Source: Wuchereria bancrofti
Lineage: Eukaryota > Nematoda > Chromadorea > Rhabditida > Onchocercidae
NCBI GenBank assembly: GCA_005281725.1
Contig: SSBO01000012.1
Span: 18,735,881 to 18,799,880, forward strand
DNA: 64,000 bases
Direction: 5' to 3'
Part shown: positions 47,110 to 58,506 of the stretch, piece by piece
Layout of the letters: every line of letters starts with the position of its first letter
Position numbering within the stretch: the stretch's first letter is position 1
Notes under the pieces: model-generated
The model's database searches: none
Seen by the model: the letters and a program-made list of their open reading frames with translations, nothing else
What the model was told of the DNA's origin: nothing
Made by a program: the position numbers and the translations under genes

Positions 47110-50028
47110 TCAACCATTCTTTCCTGCAGCTGTCTCAAAAATTGTCTGAAAAAAACAAATCAAATTTTAAAGATTCATTATGAATACATTTGATATACTC
47201 ATAACAATGCTTATATGGAAGCTAATCTGTTTAACTACCTTTCTTTGACAATTTTTATATCTAATAATTCTCTCTAGCATTAAATGATAAAATGCATCAA
47301 AATACATACAAAATAGTGGTTAGCTGCTTCACTGCCCGTTAATTCGATAGCCTTCCGACGATTTTCTTGGGTAGTTTTCCTGACGTATTTTTCTGTCCAA
47401 ACTATAGCAATTGGTAAAGTTAATGCGTATAACGGAGTTAGTTGCACACCTGAATTTCAGTGAAATTAGCATAAACATTGTTAAACTCACACTAAAATTA
47501 GTAAATAAGTTTGTAGCATCACTTCCGTAAACTGTGCAATTTATACGACAGTGATATTCAAAAAATAGATGAGACGTCGATAATTCAGAATGCAATATAA
47601 AAGTTAAAATTTCAATGAGTGTAATAAATAATACTCAAATTATTGTTGAATCCTTTCTCAACTACTCATTCTTCCCATAATTTGCAAATAATTTTGTGAC
47701 TTATAGCTGGCTAATTTTATATTTATTATTTATGTTTAATTGTTAAAAATTTTCTAAATAGTTTCTTATATTTATTTTGCTTTTTATATTGGCCACATTT
47801 TATAGATTCTAAGCGATTTTTTCATTGTCTCCGTATTGCTTGAAATAGGGTCAATTGGAACAAAATTTCGTTTTACTATTATTAACTGAACATTTTTTTA
47901 ATTCTAAATCTGTTTAATTTCGGCTCATTCATATTTGTTCATGATTACTTATTTACACATTTTCTGTTAGAAAAATGAATTAGATAAAAACTATAAGACA
48001 AGAAACGAACTTTCGAGATAAATAGCAAACTGTTTTGGTGAAAATTTGAAGTCGATAGCAAAGTACATAAACAGTGCGCCCAAATAAAGTGCCAGAAATA
48101 CAGAATGAAATGCCACTATTGGTGATAATGTTTGGAGAGAACTTATATTTTCCGTGATTTGATAACGATGTGATAAGTTGACATGAATTTTGTTTCGGTG
48201 AAATCTCTGAATAAATGCAAATGGTGATAGAGTGAAACCAAGAAGTAACAAAAAGATTGTGTTTACTTCTCCACAGGTAATGACTTCATTCATTCATACA
48301 AAACAGAAAAATTATTCCAGTGATGCGATTGAATCGGTGGTACAAATTCGACATATTAAGAGTATAAGGCCAATAGGTCAAAAAAGTAGCCAATGCCAAT
48401 TTAGTCTTGATAGTCCCATGTTTCATTCAAATATTCTTATTCCACTTTTCTGCTCAAGTGTCTAGCCACAGGAATATCTTTAACAGATTAATCAGATTTC
48501 ACATGTAGTTGTGCATCACTTACCGCCAATTTCTTGAAGAAAATTTAGATCAAAGTAACATTTGCATCAATTTACTCGTTAGATAACTTGTCGATGGATC
48601 TTTTTGTAAGTAATAAATCAAAATTGCCTTATTAATGCAAAATAAAACTGGGAAGGTTAAAGCAGAGATAGAATCGATGGTCGCATAAAAGCCTAGGACA
48701 GCAGCAGATCTTAGTGCGTTTTCTTTATTCGCCGTCGAACAATAAACCACTTTCTCTGAATCGAACAATTTGAAATTACTACTAATAAATAGGAAACTGC
48801 CAATACCAATGGTTAACTGAAATATTGAAATTACAGAATAGTTTTCAGATATTAATATTGAAGGTTAATATTCCATGTTGTATGTCGAAGTATTTTAAAG
48901 TATTATTTGGTTATCCTTGGAAAAACGGCAATTTTCCTGCATCAATTATTCAGCCAAGTTGTTAGAAGTATTTTACACTTCATTCACATAGAATTAAAAT
49001 TTAAATTACACATTGTTTTTTTTTCATTTGTTTTGAAATGTTATGAAAATATTAAATTAAATCATTAAACTAAATCACTAAATAAATCATTGAAAACAGA
49101 TTTAAATTCTCTTCTGTACCTGTATTACGATAAGTATAACGGCGATACTTTTTCCAAAATTTTCATATCTCGATGAGAAATACGTAGCGATAGCCCGCTC
49201 AATGACTACTGTCGGTATCGAAGCCGCATTTAAAAATAGTGTCACAGATATCGGTGTTCGCATCATGAAACATTCCCATAGAAGTGTCATATACCCACAC
49301 GGATCAACATGCGTCTTGTGATATGCTACCAGTACATAGGTATGGGCAAATATTCTATGAAATAATAAATTTACCAGCAATATGTATGAACGATCGATAT
49401 AGTTCTTTAAACTTTTTCGCTTGACTATGAATGGCTTTTCAGAGTTAGTGAGTTTGTCTTCGTTTGAATTCCAAAACATTCGCTCATTGTCACTATATGA
49501 TCAATCAGCAATCAATTAACTAATCAGTTTCTTTGCACATTAATTTATTGCTTATTTACAGTTTTTATTTGATGAAATACTACTCAATTGATTGTCTTTT
49601 CTATTTTCGCCAATATTTTACTTTTTTATTTGTGTTTTAATCACTTCTTTGTGCATAGTTTTTGAATCAATTTATGAAAAATTTTTTAAATGAATTGAAA
49701 GAGTATAATATTATTGCAGTACTGTTCATTGACCATTGCAGAAAAATTTTTCATTGACCATTGCAGAGAAAAAAAAGTTACAGAAAGTAAAAATTCTTTA
49801 AAAGTGAAATGAAAAAATGAACCTTGCGATGCAATGAAGAATAAGCCACAACTGATGTACTATAATCAAAATTCGAGTATTTTGATGTAGTAAAATACGA
49901 TTTGTTGTCTTAAATATTATCCATATTTCAACAAGAACTGCTATCGCCGATATGATAATCACAATAATAAGAACAATGTTTAATGCGACATTGTGAGCCA
50001 ACTCATTTGCATGCTTACATGAATCCAT
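47110..50028 (-). CDS. SRA/SRAB-type chemosensory seven-transmembrane receptor
   Basis: Nematode-specific G-protein-coupled receptor of the Sra superfamily (closest by eye to SRAB), expected in sensory neuron membranes. Seven exons: 50028-49823, 49492-49120, 48816-48628, 48206-48011, 47531-47493, 47449-47310, 47145-47110; 392 residues. Segment 1 is within 13-36 (IVLIIVIIISAIAVLVEIWI), segment 2 is at NTRILIIVHQLWLILHCIAR. A conserved Cys (VDPCGYM) and the family signature PTVVIERAIATYFSSRYENF follow segment 3. Then come VVYCSTANKEN (second outer loop), segment 5, NLSHRYQITEN, segment 6 and TPLYALTLPIAIVWTEKY (segment 7), with a short tail. Exon 3 joins exon 4 in phase only through a GC donor (AAG|GCAATT); the other introns have GT donors. 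A TTTCTAG acceptor lies 13 bases before the ATG, and the segment upstream is duplicated. Confidence 0.8.
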
Positions 50029-50291
50029 ATTTATGATAAACCTAGAAATTTTATGCTTTATTGCTTCGTAAATTTACAACAAATAAAATCTTTTTATAAG
50101 ACGATTACAATTATAAATAATTAAATAAGTAAGTAAGTAGATAAATAAATAAATAGATAAATAAACAGATAAATTAGACAAATAAATAAATATTAATTAA
50201 ATAGACAAATAAATAAATATTCATGATAAACGTAGAAATTTTGTGGTTCAACGTTTCGTAAATTTGCAATAAATGAAATCTTTCTCTATAG
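50027..50291. repeat. Duplicated 5' flank of the chemoreceptor gene around a TAAA/TAAG tract
   Basis: About 74 bases at 50027-50100, overlapping the start codon side of the receptor gene, recur in direct orientation at 50217-50291 with some ten differences. The shared blocks are ATGATAAAC, TAGAAATTTT and CGTAAATTT. Between them lies a tetranucleotide tract of AAAT/AAGT units (50113-50219). Confidence 0.82.
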
Positions 50292-51813
50292 ATATAAAAA
50301 AAAATTTGAAAAACCTGCATGATAAATAAGAAGAGGAAGAAAGATCACAAAATAATCAAAATGAAAGTGAATACAATTACAATAAGTTTAACAGGAACAA
50401 ACTTCATCTGGAATTTACAGCTGAACCATTAATTAGTAATATACGTTGACTTTTCTATGAATATGAAATGAGATTGGAAATGTGTATGGTAAAATTGAAA
50501 TTTTCATTAGCATAATTTTAAAGATTCAATAGCATATGGGAAATTATAGCATATAGAAAGCATTATTAAGGACAAGAAAATGAGTAGAAATAATTTTTGT
50601 TAATTACGTATTGCTATTTTATAGGCTGAATAAAAAAAGGTAATGAAAGGAAAAGGTTGAATAAGTATTTGCTGAATAGATGTTGAATAAATGATGTTAT
50701 TTTGCATTGATGATATCATATCATACACTAATTTTACAACCAAAGGATATAAAGAAACAAGTAACAGAAGATAATATTGAACATTATCGATTTAAACAAG
50801 TCCCATGATCCAATGACATTTCCAAGTTGACTTTGGCTTGTTCATTGTGCTTAGACCAATTCCTAGTGAATTCTGAATGGTTCACGATTTGGTCGGAGTA
50901 GCAAAGATATATTTCGGTGCAATGTTAGGGAGAAAAACACAAATCAGGAAAGATAATTCGATGGATAAAATAATTGTAAATTGAATCACGAAGTCTGCCA
51001 TGTCAGTCGCTCCTACTCCCACCAACTTGTTTATAAATAATAGGCAAATCATAGTTTAGTTTATACTTCAATTTTATCGCTTTATCTTCATTTCCACTTT
51101 GATAGGTAGATACTGGAAGACCTGAGGACTTTAAAAGTTTCCCTGTGATCATTTTCCAACAAATTTGCCCTTTGAGAATGTTAGCCATCCCTTCATAATC
51201 CATATTATGTTGGAAAGTTTCGCAATCCAAGAGTCATTAGCGATAAGTCCAAGGAATTTTGAAAATATTTACAAGACTGGACATCTTTTTAGATAAAAAA
51301 GACACATAAATAAGTGGGCAAAACAAATATACCAACCTGGCAATTCACAAATTTTTTCGATTTCATTTAATTGAGTAAATATTTCGATGTTTTTTTGTGC
51401 ATATATAATTCTTAGTTATTACTTTTCAATTGCTTCAAGAATATTATACTGCAAGTCAGAAGGTAAATGAACCCCATTATTAAGCAAATAAATCAAATGA
51501 AGTAAGTGAATACATTATATGCTATCTTAAAAAATAATTGCTTTTCCTTTTAGGATAACATTTATATATAAAAAGGATCTGAAATGATTACATTTATATA
51601 TAAAAAAGGCTCTGAAAATTTGAAAAATTACAGGAATTGTGCAAAACTAGATCAATTGCCTTGAGGTAAACTTAGTGGTGATGTTGTAAACAAAGCAATA
51701 TATTTTAAACAATATTATATACAATGCAATGAATAAAATGATGCAATAAATGATTTTGTAAAAAAGAACACAAAATAAAGCAATAAAGTAACTCGGTAGA
51801 AAGGGACTACCCC
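50292..51813. other. Intergenic region between the chemoreceptor and acyltransferase genes
   Basis: No exon is supported. A 66-codon frame at 51003-51203 (-) has no recognisable motif. The stretch close to 51814 should be the 3' UTR of the acyltransferase gene. Confidence 0.6.
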
Positions 51814-54241
51814 CTATTTCGAACATAATTCATCGCTTATTTTTCGATAAACATTTTCCATCTGTTTATGACATTCTTCACTCAAACTGTCGATGTCAGA
51901 ATATGCGGATGAGTCGATTGCCGGAAGAATTTCAATTATTACACGACCACCATAATCAAATTTATAATCATCCTGAAATGGACTACAAAAATTTGCTCAC
52001 AACTTTAAGATGTACCAGAACTAATATGAATGATAAAGTTATTAGAATAAGGTATTCTAGATAATTACACAGTATGACATTAATCGAAAGTTTAAATAAA
52101 AAAGCCTACTTTTCGATAAAATGATTGATATGATGAAATAACTATTGGAATAATCGGAACCTGCAAAAATATTATTGGAAAATGATGCAAGAAAATCGGT
52201 AATACTATCAATAACTTCTCAACACTCCTTAAAAATGATGAAGAAACTGTATAACTAAATAAAGTTTTACCTAAGACATTTAAAAAAAGCTACCAATTTT
52301 ATCAATTCAAAAAAACAAAAAAACTATGGACGACATACGTTGGCTTCACGTGCTATAATGAAAGCACCTTTCTTAAATGGAAGCATTGTACCACTCGAGT
52401 TTCTTGTCCCTTCGGGAAATATCCATATCCTTCTCTGAAATTATACATAAAACGATTTTCAAAAAAAAAAAAAAAAAATCCAAAAATAAAGAACAATATT
52501 CCTCATTAGTAGAATTGGTTTCTCTCACGTTCCCTGCTCCCTTCCATGCTAGCATTTACTCAAAAGAAAAAAGGAGGAAAATGAAACCAATGATGTAAAA
52601 TCTATAATTAATCAACACTAAATTCGAACCGCATCTTCTTTCTTCTAATCATGACATCTTCAGTAATAAAAGGATAAAACAGCTTTTTGCAATAATCCGA
52701 AGACTTACATAATTCCGTACCGCACTGATTGCTTTCTCAACTGATTTGTGTGCAGCCACTTTACTGAATCTGTTTATGAAAATAGCTTCACATAGATATG
52801 CACAAACATTGAAACCCGGCATAAATTTCAAACTACTCTTCAATAAAACAACGCAGTTTTCCGGCCAAACATACGTTAAAGCTGAAAAATATGGTTACAT
52901 ATAGCATTCATAACTGTCCAGATTTTAAATGACCAGAATTTATTTGCTACCTACTCAAAATTAAATAGATCACTTGTTGGAAGCCTAGAATGCTAATAAT
53001 ACTAAATGCAAGTCTGCCCTCTCAGATTTTCAAACAGCATCAGCAACCTGAGGACTGTCAAACAGCCTATGTCAAAGAAAGCAGCTGGTAGTAATAATTC
53101 TTGAACATTTTCGAATATAACCTGCAAAAACATGGCCTTTGAAATACAGCAAAATGATACGGTGAGAATTTTTAATCCAACTAATGATTTTTTCCTCAAT
53201 TAAAACTTCGCTTCCTAAGAAGGACCTGAAATTCAATTCTGATTTCCCTAATTCTAAGTCCAAGTTTCGTTCTAAAGTTCATATGCTTTGTTTCTCGAGC
53301 AATTTAATCCATGCTTAAATTTTAAGAGATGAGGACAGGAAAGGAGTTATCAAGAATATATCATACTTAAAACATCCAGCAAAGTCTGATGATTTGCAAC
53401 GACAATAAACGAGTTATCGACTTCGATGAAATTCCGGTTGCGTATTTCGTAAGATATGCCACACCAAAATGTTAATAATTGAAAAGTACGAAACGTATGC
53501 CTAAAATAGTATGATTCATATAAATATAATGTCAGCAGGATGTCAGTCGTCCACAATGAAATACATTAACTCTTGAGAAAAGTTTTCAATTTAGCATTAA
53601 ACTTCTGAGGCTGCGTGTCCAATATCATGTCTCATGGTATAAACAAGAAGCAGTGCTTTCCAGATTTTCTTGAAGGCACTAAAAGAAGTTGTAGAGATAC
53701 ATGGATTTTAAATCAATCGTGCAAAATTTTTACAATAATAAGCACTAAACATTAAACTGTATAAACGATTTCTATAAATATATAAAAATTCTGCAAATTG
53801 AAATACTACTTACGAAGTTTCATAAAGAAGAATGAAAAAATATAAAAAACTCATCATCTTCAACAATTAAATTAAAAGACATTTTTTCTTTGATAAAAGT
53901 TTTTTTTCCAATTCAAAAAGATTTTGACGCAACGAATTATTATCAAATATTTCCTATCATTATTCTTGCTTGGTTCCTTTGTCTAGTAATAAACTGAACT
54001 CTGACATATATATATATATATATATATAGAAACACTAAAAATAAAACAGATACCAATGATTTTTCGGAGTTCTTCCATTTGGTAGTGACAGACATGCACC
54101 AATTGTTCCAGCCGTCACCAGACAAATCGTATAAAGGATTACTTTGAAGTAATACCTGAATTTCGGAGAAGTAATCCACAGGGGACCAAATGCAATGCAT
54201 ATAAAAATCACGATATTCAGGATAATAAATTCGTTCCACAT
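51814..54241 (-). CDS. 1-acyl-sn-glycerol-3-phosphate acyltransferase (AGPAT/LPAAT)
   Basis: ER membrane enzyme that transfers an acyl group from acyl-CoA to lysophosphatidate, giving phosphatidate for phospholipid and triglyceride synthesis. Six exons: 54241-54054, 53500-53367, 52881-52709, 52434-52339, 52160-52110, 51972-51814; 266 residues, the usual size of the family. Hydrophobic segments lie in the first 50 residues, followed by [10 protein letters not shown]. Motif I is NHQTLLD with catalytic His100 and Asp105. Motif II is [14 protein letters not shown], motif [23 protein letters not shown] from Phe171, motif [13 protein letters not shown]. All four acyltransferase blocks are intact, so the enzyme should be active. 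A TTTAG acceptor is 3 bases before the ATG. Intron 2 (52882-53366) carries short AT-rich ORFs that are not exons. It corresponds to the C. elegans ACL-1/ACL-2 group, but I cannot choose between them. Confidence 0.93.
54006..54029. repeat. (TA)n microsatellite in acyltransferase intron 1
   Basis: Pure TA run about 25 bases inside intron 1, close to the splice donor of exon 1. Confidence 0.88.
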
Positions 54242-56797
54242 ATTCTAAAGCAATGAAATAAAAATAACAAAAAGATAAGTTTTATATATATATAGCACAG
54301 CGAAATCACTGAATATACATGTTGAACAACATGTATGTGAATGTTACACAAACGACTAAAGAAATAATTCAGATATAAATTATTCTGAAAGGTTTTTTGA
54401 CGACAACGTATTAAGCTACGGTCAAGAACAGCAAGTTAACAAAATATTAATAAAACAAATTTACTGGAATCAATTTCCTTATCTTCGCATTTTAACTTAA
54501 TAATGTTTCATAGAATAATTAACTATTGGATGTCTTCCCATTAATTAAGGTTCTACGGTTTAATATCAAATCTTAGTGAAGTACGATTGATGATAGCCTC
54601 TTTTTGTTACATTCTAAACTACAGAGTTTAAATCATGATTTCTTTTCTAATTAATCTAACTCTATTATTATATCCTTGATACCATAGAGAATAATCAAGA
54701 AAGATTCGGCAAAAAATCAACATTTCATCATCTCTCCTCCATTCATCATAGCGAGAAATTTCTTAACAACTATGCAGAAAGAAGTAAATGCATATCATCC
54801 ATTAATAATGATATTTTAAAGGGGCAATAATATAAGAACGTAAATGATCTACGATGCTTAGCTCTGTTAGCATCAATCCAACATCAAATTTATTAATTCG
54901 AAAGACAAGTGAAATTCATCTGTCTTTTCTTTAAAAAGAAAAAAAAAACTGTGAAAAGACATTTTTCTGAAATAAATTAAATATCGAAGTTTTGCGCCAC
55001 AACATTGCTCGCAGTCCGATTGTTATTAATAGCTTCCAAGCATCGGCCAACCGTCAAGTACCCAATGCACTGATGGATGGAAGAAAGGAAAGAAAAGAGA
55101 AGAGGAATGAAGTGAATGTGAACAGGGTAGTCCTTCGGGAAGTCCGGGTTCTCTCGGTTGTCGGGGTTGGAATATATTGATTAGTCTCGGAAGTATATCT
55201 ATTCGTGTAGTCAATCTTCGTTTACTTACAAACAGTACTAACTGATATTTCTGTTCTATCTCTATTTTTATCTCTATACCATTTTTGGAAAATGATTAGA
55301 TGGAATAGTGGAATTAAAATTTCTGGTCTCTTCCCTAATTGCTGAACCGTAAATGATAAAATTTCAACGTAGCTTAGATTTATTCAATTTTACGCTGGTA
55401 ATAGGATCATTTGCTCTTTAGTATATATATTTAAAAAAAGTTTTTAGTTACTATTACACTTTAATTTTGTTCGTTTTCTTTTTCTCTTTCATTTCTTTCT
55501 CCAAATGTCATGAATCGTTTTTTCATGTTCATTTTCACTTTTTCGTATTTAATTGTTGAATTTATTGTAATTGTAAAAATTTTAACTTTTTATTTTCATG
55601 TAATCAATAAGGTTTAATATAGTATCACTTGAACTATTTCCAATATTACCTAATTTTGCATACTTGCTTTTCAGCTTAGCTAAAAGTTTTCAAATTTCGC
55701 AGCGATAGTATTGCTATTGAAATCTACACTCTTTTTCGAGAAATCGTATTTATTATTTTGTTTTTACGAAAAAAAGAAAAGAATTGAAGCAAAATTTTTG
55801 CCAAAAAATATGAATCTTTGCCTTCTCTTAAAAACTAGGTTGCACAGCATATTTTTTCAACTTTTGGTAAATATTGTATTTTCTTCCATAAGCAAAACTA
55901 CTGATTGAAACTATTTTCATTGTTTACAATTTAAAAAACAAAAGATAAAAGAAAACCATATCCATGTATCATGTAAATTTGCAAGCGAAGTATCAGGCAG
56001 GATGCAAATATCTGCCACTTGTCAATTTCACGAATCATTGAAAGTTATCCAAATTCAGAGTAAGAGATTCAGTTTTGCTGATATTAAACAATCAAAGTAA
56101 AATGGAAATATTAAATGTTTTCATCAGTTGCATAACAGTTGTAGCAAAAATGTATAAATAATAACATGAATTAAAAAATGCTGAATCCCCAATATCAATT
56201 TCTTGAAATTTTAATAGTTTCTTGGAATTTTTCGAACCATTTTTAAAATTTAAATTCCAAGTAGCATTGGAACATAATAATTTCCTTTACGAAATGTTCG
56301 AAAACAGTATGAAAAGCAGCAATAACTTGGAACCTCGCTGATAATCTGAACCATTGTCTTTGAAAAAAGAAAGGTCTTTTTTTAATTTGCATCTTGTCGC
56401 TTTACTTTATATTCATAATAATTGCACAAATTTTTATTGCAGCATATCATTTTGTTCAAAAATCAATAGTTTCATATTTTTGTTGCTTTATTTCATGTGA
56501 TAATTTATTACGAAGCATCTAATCAGTAGTTGATATTGATTGAAAGCATTAACAAATCTGAATTATTTGCTAATTGTTGATGCAAACTAATTCATTGTAA
56601 TTCAGAATATTATTAATTTGCACAATTATTAGTTATCATTTAAATTATTATTTGAAGGTAAAGTGGTCAAACATTCAGTGATAGATGTAAAGAGGAAGGA
56701 AGGTACATAATTTGATAAAGTGAACCTAAGGAATCTATTCATCAGCAAAGTTTCGAATTCGTGGCACATTTTTTGTCATCTATAACCTCAAATCTTA
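54242..56797. other. Intergenic region between acyltransferase and collagen genes
   Basis: No exon is supported. Open frames on both strands at 54992-55214 overlap each other; the minus one is Pro-rich but lacks Gly-X-Y periodicity, so it is not a collagen exon. The part just below 56798 should include the collagen 3' UTR. Confidence 0.6.
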
Positions 56798-58506
56798 TCA
56801 GACTTCTAGTTCCAGGAGAGATGGTGCTACCACTTCTTGTATACTGCAAGATGATTCACAATGCCCTGCTGGTAGGCCCGGCTCACCTGGTAATCCAATT
56901 GATCCTGGTGGTCCCATTTCACCGCGCTTTCCTGGCGGACCAGCAGGTCCCTGAAACAATAAATGAATAAATCATGTGATGAGTGTTTTTGCTAGAAAAT
57001 TATGGAATTACATAGTTTAACACTTTGTTTGAATATGCTGTTTATATTTTAAAAAATGAAAAGAAAAATGGCTTACTGTTTCACCGATAGGTCCTACAGG
57101 TCCCATATGATTTGATGGAATACCATTCGGTCCTGGAGGACCTTTAGGACCACGAGGTCCCTGTGGTCCAGGTGGCCCTTTGATACCTACTCCACCGATA
57201 GCGTCATCACCAGGTGGTCCTTTAATACCAGCATCACCTTCCTCACCTTGCTTACCTGGTAGTCCTGGTGGTCCCACTCGACCTGGCAGTCCTGGCTTAC
57301 CAGGCAACCCAGGTGGGCCAGTTTTTCCAGGAACACCCGGTCTGCCTTGCTCTCCTTGTTGTCCACTGCTGCCTGGTGGTCCTGCAGGACAAATCACGCT
57401 GTAATTTGCTTCAGGTAACATATAAAAAATTTCTGAATGAACTATTCAGATTTTTGAGAGGAAAAGACACATATTTTTCTCGAAATATATAGGAAGGTAA
57501 ATTAACCTTAGCTAACCCTTAACCTCTTTCATTTCCTCTTCTTCCCTTTTAGTCTTCTCTGTTTGCACCTCAACATACTCTTAACTTCAAAATGTTGTTT
57601 CAGTAACATTAAATTAGATCAGCTTAACACTGCTGAGAACTAACCAGGGGAAATTAGATTCAACATGACCCAATATATCAATCCCATCGATACCCGCTTT
57701 ACCTGGTGTACCAGGAAAGCCATCTGCACCAGGTTCCCCATCAAGGCCTGGTGCTCCTCTAGGCCCAGGTGGACATTGCAAATTCACGCAAGATTCACAC
57801 TGTTCATATTCACTCATTATGAGTTGCTGAGAATGAGCATCTGAAAACATATTTTACTAAAATTATTGTTGTAATTAAATGATATCATCACTTCTTATAG
57901 CTGAAATTATTGATAAAGTTCACTTCTCCTAAAAGATTTTAAAAGATTTGAAAATCCAGATTTGGTCATTTTTCGAGTAAATTTAATATATAATAACAAC
58001 AAAAAAAAACAAATGCATAAACTATAATTATATAAGATTGCACTAAATTTACCTCGTTTCATAGTTTGACCTTTTCGTAATGCAAGAGTGTCTCTCCAAA
58101 TGTTTCGTCTTGTTTCCTATAATTGTAATTAATCAATTGTTCATTTTCTTTTTGTAACAGAACAAATAAAAGTTAATTATCAGTTTTTAACTATTTATTG
58201 TAACTGATTAATAGGAAATGAATTAACAAAATTAATCGTAGCAATTTAAAATAGATTCAAATATATTAAAAATGTATTCAAACTTGTTATTTAAAATAAT
58301 GGCCGAATATGAATGGAAAATTTCTAAGTTTAAATTTACTAAAAAATGAAACTTATAATTTATACCTCTAATGTTGTCATTCGTTTTTTCAAATGTTGTT
58401 TTGCACGCTCAATTCGTAGAAACAACGATATATGGGTGACACTCATTATTGCAAGCAAAAAAAGAGATATAAATATTATAATTCGAGCATTTTTACGATT
58501 GTCCAT
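56798..58506 (-). CDS. Cuticle collagen
   Basis: Structural protein of the nematode exoskeleton, secreted by the hypodermis. Five exons: 58506-58366, 58116-58053, 57840-57645, 57398-57077, 56950-56798; 291 residues, the usual length. The N-terminal nematode cuticle-collagen domain has a membrane anchor/signal segment (residues 7-31, [20 protein letters not shown]) and a basic stretch. [15 protein letters not shown] opens the first Gly-X-Y block. [13 protein letters not shown] opens the main block, which is interrupted at [16 protein letters not shown] and GET. The tail is [21 protein letters not shown]. Cysteine pairs flank the triple-helical blocks as in the family. A TTTTAG acceptor is about 9 bases upstream of the ATG. 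Antisense frames in this region are shadows. The group within cuticle collagens cannot be assigned. Confidence 0.94.

Noticed and set aside
48550..48627. Reading exon 3 of the chemoreceptor through to a stop at 48550
   Set aside because: It would end the protein after segment 5, although the missing segments 6 and 7 with family motifs follow in phase downstream.
53002..53263. Minus-strand ORFs between acyltransferase exons
   Set aside because: The family motifs join directly (NHQTLLD to VWPENC) across this stretch with matching phase, so it is intron 2.
54992..55214. Overlapping ORFs, the minus one Pro-rich, considered as a collagen exon
   Set aside because: No Gly every third residue and no matching splice phase with the collagen gene.
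57180..57492. Pro/Gly-rich and hydrophobic + strand ORFs
   Set aside because: Antisense shadows of the collagen Gly-X-Y exon; GGT-rich repeats stay open in several frames.
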